34,554 nt of DNA from Nitrososphaeraceae archaeon (GTDB taxonomy: Archaea > Thermoproteota > Nitrososphaeria > Nitrososphaerales > Nitrososphaeraceae). The position numbers and the translations under genes were made by a program. Shown one piece after another: positions 31,815 to 34,554 of this stretch (within the stretch, counting starts at the first letter, position 1; each line of letters opens with the position of its first letter). A model generated the notes under the pieces. That model saw only the letters and a program-made list of their open reading frames with translations, made no database searches and was not told the DNA's origin. The DNA lies in NCBI GenBank assembly GCA_021325295.1, contig JAJPHM010000044.1:1-34554 (forward strand). The letters run 5' to 3'.

Positions 31815-32303
31815 ATGAAGCCACTTCCACTGGACCCTCGAGACAAAATAGCCCATCATGTAGATGTGATCTTTGGGCATGGAACATCATCAGCACTAGC
31901 GTCAGAACCGGAACTCCAGTTTGAATATTCAAGAAGAACAGGCAGGATAAAGAACTTTAGTATAGGTTCTTGCCTTGCAGCTACACTAAGAACGGACGGA
32001 GGACTTGCACTCACAATTCATGGGGCCAAATACTTTCTTTCGACCAGCAAGCAATTTTTGAATAATTGCGTTATTCCGATGCAGGAAGCAGAGCCGTTTA
32101 TCAGTGAAGGTAGGTCACTTTTCTGCAGGCATGTGGAATGGTGTGGTCCAAATGTACACGCAGGGTCAGATGTTGCAGTGATTTCAAAAGATAACAGGGT
32201 GCTTGCAGTAGGAATAGCCCTTGTTGACTCGACACTCATGCGGGATTATCAAAAGGGAGTAGCGGTAAAGGTCAGAGAAGGATTAAAAAGTAGAACAGAG
32301 TAA
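31815..32303 (+). CDS. PUA-domain RNA-binding protein
   Basis: This 162-residue protein has an N-terminal alpha/beta part (about 1-75) and a C-terminal PUA domain (about 80-160: NNCVIPMQEAEPFISEGRSL in the lead-in, then VHAGSDVAVISKDNRVLAVG and the ending GVAVKVREG). It resembles the C-terminal region of archaeal tRNA-guanine transglycosylase and free-standing PUA proteins that bind tRNA or rRNA. No catalytic domain is present. It lies eight bases before the alpha-NAC gene, so both form one operon tied to protein synthesis. Confidence 0.82.
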   Translation: MKPLPLDPRDKIAHHVDVIFGHGTSSALASEPELQFEYSRRTGRIKNFSIGSCLAATLRTDGGLALTIHGAKYFLSTSKQFLNNCVIPMQEAEPFISEGRSLFCRHVEWCGPNVHAGSDVAVISKDNRVLAVGIALVDSTLMRDYQKGVAVKVREGLKSRTE

Positions 32304-32311
32304 GAAATCGT

Positions 32312-32650
32312 ATGATGCGTGGCGGCAATCGTGAAATGAGGCGCATGCTTGACAAGATGGGCCTTGAAATGAGAGACCTTGGCAATATCGAAGAAGTCAT
32401 AATAAAAACCGAAACCAAGGAGCTGTACCTGGTACACCCTCAAGTGGTAGAAATGAAGGGGAAAGATAGCACCATTTTTCAGGTTGTTGCCAGCAGCATT
32501 GAGGAGAGGCAACGAGAGACACCTTCACTCAAAGAAGAAGACATTGCGCTTGTGATGCAGCAGGCAGGAGTGTCAAAAGAAAGGGCAATTCAGGCTTTGA
32601 CTGAATCAAAAGGCGACATGGCACAGGCTATATTGAGCCTTACGACCTAA
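32312..32650 (+). CDS. Nascent polypeptide-associated complex, alpha subunit (archaeal NAC)
   Basis: The 112-residue protein has a NAC domain (about 5-60, MLDKMGLEMRDLGNIEEVII and the KTETKELYLVHPQV strand pair) and a UBA domain at the end (about 75-112, EEDIALVMQQAGVSKERAIQ and DMAQAILSLTT). In archaea it forms a homodimer that binds ribosomes near the exit tunnel and nascent chains. The length is typical. It is cotranscribed with the PUA protein. Confidence 0.94.
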   Translation: MMRGGNREMRRMLDKMGLEMRDLGNIEEVIIKTETKELYLVHPQVVEMKGKDSTIFQVVASSIEERQRETPSLKEEDIALVMQQAGVSKERAIQALTESKGDMAQAILSLTT

Positions 32651-32715
32651 CTCATGATAACTCAATCGATGTCTGGTTCAGATGAACCTGTTGGTTGGAA
32701 CCGTCACCCAAAAAG

Positions 32716-32722
32716 TTTAAAA
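32716..32722 (+). promoter_or_regulatory. TATA box before the RuvC-like gene
   Basis: TTTAAAA is centred about 25 bases before an ATGATG at 32744-32749. That spacing predicts a leaderless transcript starting at that ATG, not at the GTG of the downstream frame. Confidence 0.55.
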
Positions 32723-32790
32723 GGAATTTTTACCGAGTGTAAGATGATGGAACGCCCCTGATAGGCGAACCGTTACAGCACAGGGTCACG

Positions 32791-33405
32791 GTGGCAACAC
32801 TTCACGGTCGACCATATTATAAAATCACAGCCGCGTTGAGATTGATGGACATGCAGTTTGACTCGCTGTCGCCTGAAGAAGCGGCAGCATCTGATGCCAA
32901 GGTGATCATTACCACAAAGGACGAAGCAAAGATACTTCAACAGAAAAATGTCATGCTGGACACAGAATTTGATAAATACCCCGCCATAACAAAGGCAAAA
33001 ATCCTCAAAGGCATAGCCGGCACATATGCTGATGATATGCTGACTGTTGGAATAGACCCAGGAAAGAGGATTGGAATATCAATAATCTATCTGCAAAACG
33101 AAATTGAAAGCGTTGTCGAATCTTCACCGGAAGATGCAATAGAGCAGATTTCGGCAGTTCTTGCAGGGATTTCCGCAGGAAAAAAGCTGGTCAGAATAGG
33201 AGATGGAGATATGACGATGGCAAGGTTGATGGGAAATATGATAAAATCAAGGTTTAAAGATACTGTAAAAGTCGAGATTGTAGACGAGCGAGGAACTTCG
33301 CAGCCCCAAAACACCGAAATAAACCGGCGAGGAGCAAGAGATAGATCATCAGCCAGAGTCATAGCATTCAGGACAGGAAGAGCTTTCTCGAATCGCTTGT
33401 CCTGA
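32791..33405 (+). CDS. RNase H-fold / RuvC-like protein, thaumarchaeal
   Basis: From the GTG at 32791 the product has 204 residues. The core has the RNase H-type first strand LTVGIDPGKRIGISIIYL with an Asp at the catalytic place. A later strand VEIVDERGTS follows, then a helix with NRRGARDRSSARVIAFRTGR that matches the C-terminal acidic/basic helix of YqgF/RuvC-like proteins. A nuclease role in RNA or DNA processing fits the fold but is not proven. The first residues MATLHGRPYYKITAALR form a separate small domain. The preceding bases read open and protein-like back to 32743 in the same frame, while the only ATG lies in another frame, so the true 5' end may be altered by a one-base change. Confidence 0.72.
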   Translation: MATLHGRPYYKITAALRLMDMQFDSLSPEEAAASDAKVIITTKDEAKILQQKNVMLDTEFDKYPAITKAKILKGIAGTYADDMLTVGIDPGKRIGISIIYLQNEIESVVESSPEDAIEQISAVLAGISAGKKLVRIGDGDMTMARLMGNMIKSRFKDTVKVEIVDERGTSQPQNTEINRRGARDRSSARVIAFRTGRAFSNRLS

Positions 33406-33424
33406 TCATTTACCAGCCAAGTAT

Positions 33425-33443
33425 TCTTAATTTATTTTTATTC
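33425..33443 (+). terminator. T-rich terminator candidate after the RuvC-like gene
   Basis: A T-rich stretch begins about 20 bases after the TGA at 33403-33405. The 218-base gap to the next start contains nothing else that I can name. Confidence 0.4.
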
Positions 33444-33623
33444 TCCAGTGCCAATAACTATTACCTAACCAGATATTTTCTATTATTGTCAACATAGCCA
33501 AACATATGCATGAAAAGGCCAAGTTTCAAGATAACAGGTAGTCGAGCAATAATTTTCTGAAGATGGTAGAAGAGTCTGACAGAGCTTTTGGTGCTTGTGC
33601 TTATAGGTCTTGAAGGGAAGGAA

Positions 33624-34376
33624 ATGACCGGAGTGGAAATGTCTTTTCCAAAAGGCGGCAGCAATGTCAAAGCTTTGGTCGTCACCGTGCATGATGCATG
33701 CCCTGCACTGGCTCCAAGAGTATTCAGGCTAGCCAACGAGCTTGAAAACATGAGCATACCATACAATATTGCCCTTATTCCATTTTTCAACGAACGGCAA
33801 GATCTTCCGAGATTTCCGGATTTTGTGGAAAGGATCAAGTCGTTGAAGGCAGAGGTCGTATTGCATGGATTGTATCACCAAGACAAGAGTGGCAAGTTTG
33901 ACGACTTTCATACTATAACAAAAAGGGTCGCAGAAGAAGAAGCCAGGGCCGCTCTTGAAATATTTATGGAGATTGGAATAGCGCCGAAGGTGTTCATACC
34001 ACCTGCATGGAAGCTCAATAGAGTCTCAATTGAGGTGCTTGCAAAACTTGGCTTTGTACTTGCTGAAGAGCAGGAAAAATATATACTGATATCAAAAAGG
34101 GATTGGAGAAGAGTAAAAGTTTCAAAGGTTCTGAACTGGGATTCGACAGGACATCCAGCCAAAAATATTGGAAATATCGACAGATGCAAGAGGCAATTTA
34201 CGCGCTTGGTAAAGAAGAAGCCTCCATTCGTTAGAGTAGCCTTGCATCCAAATGATCCACACAAGGCATTGCACGACCAAGAGCAAATGATTTCTCAATT
34301 TATTGGAATGGGCTACCGTCCCACGAAATATTCAGGGATTGTGGCGATGCTGCAGAATTTACAACGCAGCCGCTAG
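33624..34376 (+). CDS. DUF2334 polysaccharide deacetylase-like protein
   Basis: The 250-residue protein from the ATG at 33624 has the NodB-like deacetylase pattern of DUF2334: VTVHDACPAL (Asp and His near the start, about residue 23), the VVLHGLYHQD motif (metal His pair, about 83-90) and the PPAWKLN segment. Such enzymes remove acetyl groups from cell-surface sugars, but the substrate of this branch is unknown. No signal peptide is visible, so it acts inside the cell or at its inner face. GAAGGGAAGGAA sits just before the ATG and decides the start over a TTG at 33588; another ATG at 33639 is possible. Confidence 0.82.
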   Translation: MTGVEMSFPKGGSNVKALVVTVHDACPALAPRVFRLANELENMSIPYNIALIPFFNERQDLPRFPDFVERIKSLKAEVVLHGLYHQDKSGKFDDFHTITKRVAEEEARAALEIFMEIGIAPKVFIPPAWKLNRVSIEVLAKLGFVLAEEQEKYILISKRDWRRVKVSKVLNWDSTGHPAKNIGNIDRCKRQFTRLVKKKPPFVRVALHPNDPHKALHDQEQMISQFIGMGYRPTKYSGIVAMLQNLQRSR

Positions 34377-34449
34377 ATAACTAAAGAAAAATAGCAGAGC
34401 AGGTAAGCAAACAGATGACAGAAGGGCCTTGAAGGCTACTGTTGACGGC

Positions 34450-34554
34450 TTATTTATTCATCCTCAGCACGTCTACCTGACCGCTATGCAGCCAGTCTTT
34501 TAGCTCTTCATGAGAAGGCTTTGCATCATGCTTGCCTGCCAGATGCAGATGCAA
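34450..34554 (-). CDS. C-terminal end of an unknown gene, cut by the window edge
   Basis: On the minus strand an open frame of 34 codons runs from the window edge to TAA at 34450-34452. Its end reads KPSHEELKDWLHSGQVDVLR. It reads like protein, but is too short to name. It is convergent with the DUF2334 gene, with 73 bases between their stops. Confidence 0.45.
   Translation of the reverse strand: MHLHLAGKHDAKPSHEELKDWLHSGQVDVLRMNK

Noticed and set aside
31775-31926. 50-codon ORF starting before and overlapping the PUA gene
   Set aside because: Out of frame with the PUA protein, low-quality composition and no support beyond an ATG.
32744-32775. C/D box RNA overlapping the RuvC-like leader (ATGATGG, CTGA)
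   Set aside because: C-box mismatch and no second box pair; the coding explanation accounts for the sequence better.
1-34554. tRNA, rRNA, CRISPR array, insertion sequence or attachment site
   Set aside because: I looked for T-arm-like GTTC patterns in the gaps, regularly spaced repeats, transposase motifs and long terminal repeats, and found none.

Overview
The window looks like a chromosome segment from an ammonia-oxidising-type archaeon (Thaumarchaeota / Nitrososphaeria). Supporting signs are a complete archaellum operon beside a full chemotaxis operon with CheC and CheD, archaeal-only housekeeping genes (alpha-NAC, aTrm56, MBF1 with a zinc ribbon, an AbrB-PhoU regulator), TATA boxes placed for leaderless mRNAs, and small winged-helix and output-domain proteins of the kind common in this group. 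Base composition is AT-leaning. The genus cannot be fixed from sequence alone.

Layout. 1-2.2 kb: the 3' end of a P-II protein, a dCMP deaminase, a small helical protein and a TrmB-family regulator read leftwards. 2.2-2.6 kb: a 400-base divergent control region with short direct repeats, a nested hairpin and a perfect 14-bp palindrome. 2.6-10 kb (+): archaellum operon arlB, a small membrane protein, an arlCDE-like gene, arlG, arlF, arlH, a possible micro-ORF, arlJ, arlI. 10-18.4 kb (-): chemotaxis operon, in transcription order a Cache protein with an N-terminal receptor tip, a soluble MCP, cheW, cheY, cheB, cheA, cheC, cheD, cheR. The two operons converge with no base between their stop codons. 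18.5-20.4 kb: an anchored extracytoplasmic protein, a 500-base gap ending in a hairpin plus T-tract, and a four-helix membrane protein coupled to a winged-helix protein. 20.6-25.3 kb (-): an M1 aminopeptidase fused to HEAT-like repeats and an AMP-forming acyl-CoA synthetase. 25.5-26.2 kb (+): an unrecognised protein. 26.5-31.7 kb (-): PhoU-like regulator, histidine kinase, MBF1, HflX and aTrm56. 31.8-34.4 kb (+): PUA protein, alpha-NAC, an RNase H-fold/RuvC-like protein and a DUF2334 deacetylase-like protein. A partial gene enters from the right edge on the minus strand.

How the genes work together. The two soluble receptor-type proteins, with CheW and CheA, would set the phosphorylation of CheY. 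CheR, CheB, CheD and CheC would provide adaptation and CheY dephosphorylation. CheY-P would act on the archaellum motor built from ArlCDE, G, F, H, I and J, which turns the ArlB filament. No recognisable CheF adaptor lies in the window, so the CheY-motor link is open. The most interesting points are the reversed-architecture Cache protein next to a soluble MCP, the elaborate archaellin control region, the zero-gap convergent operons, a T10 tract in a translationally coupled archaellum gene, and two genes (histidine kinase and RuvC-like) whose 5' ends do not make sense with ordinary start codons.
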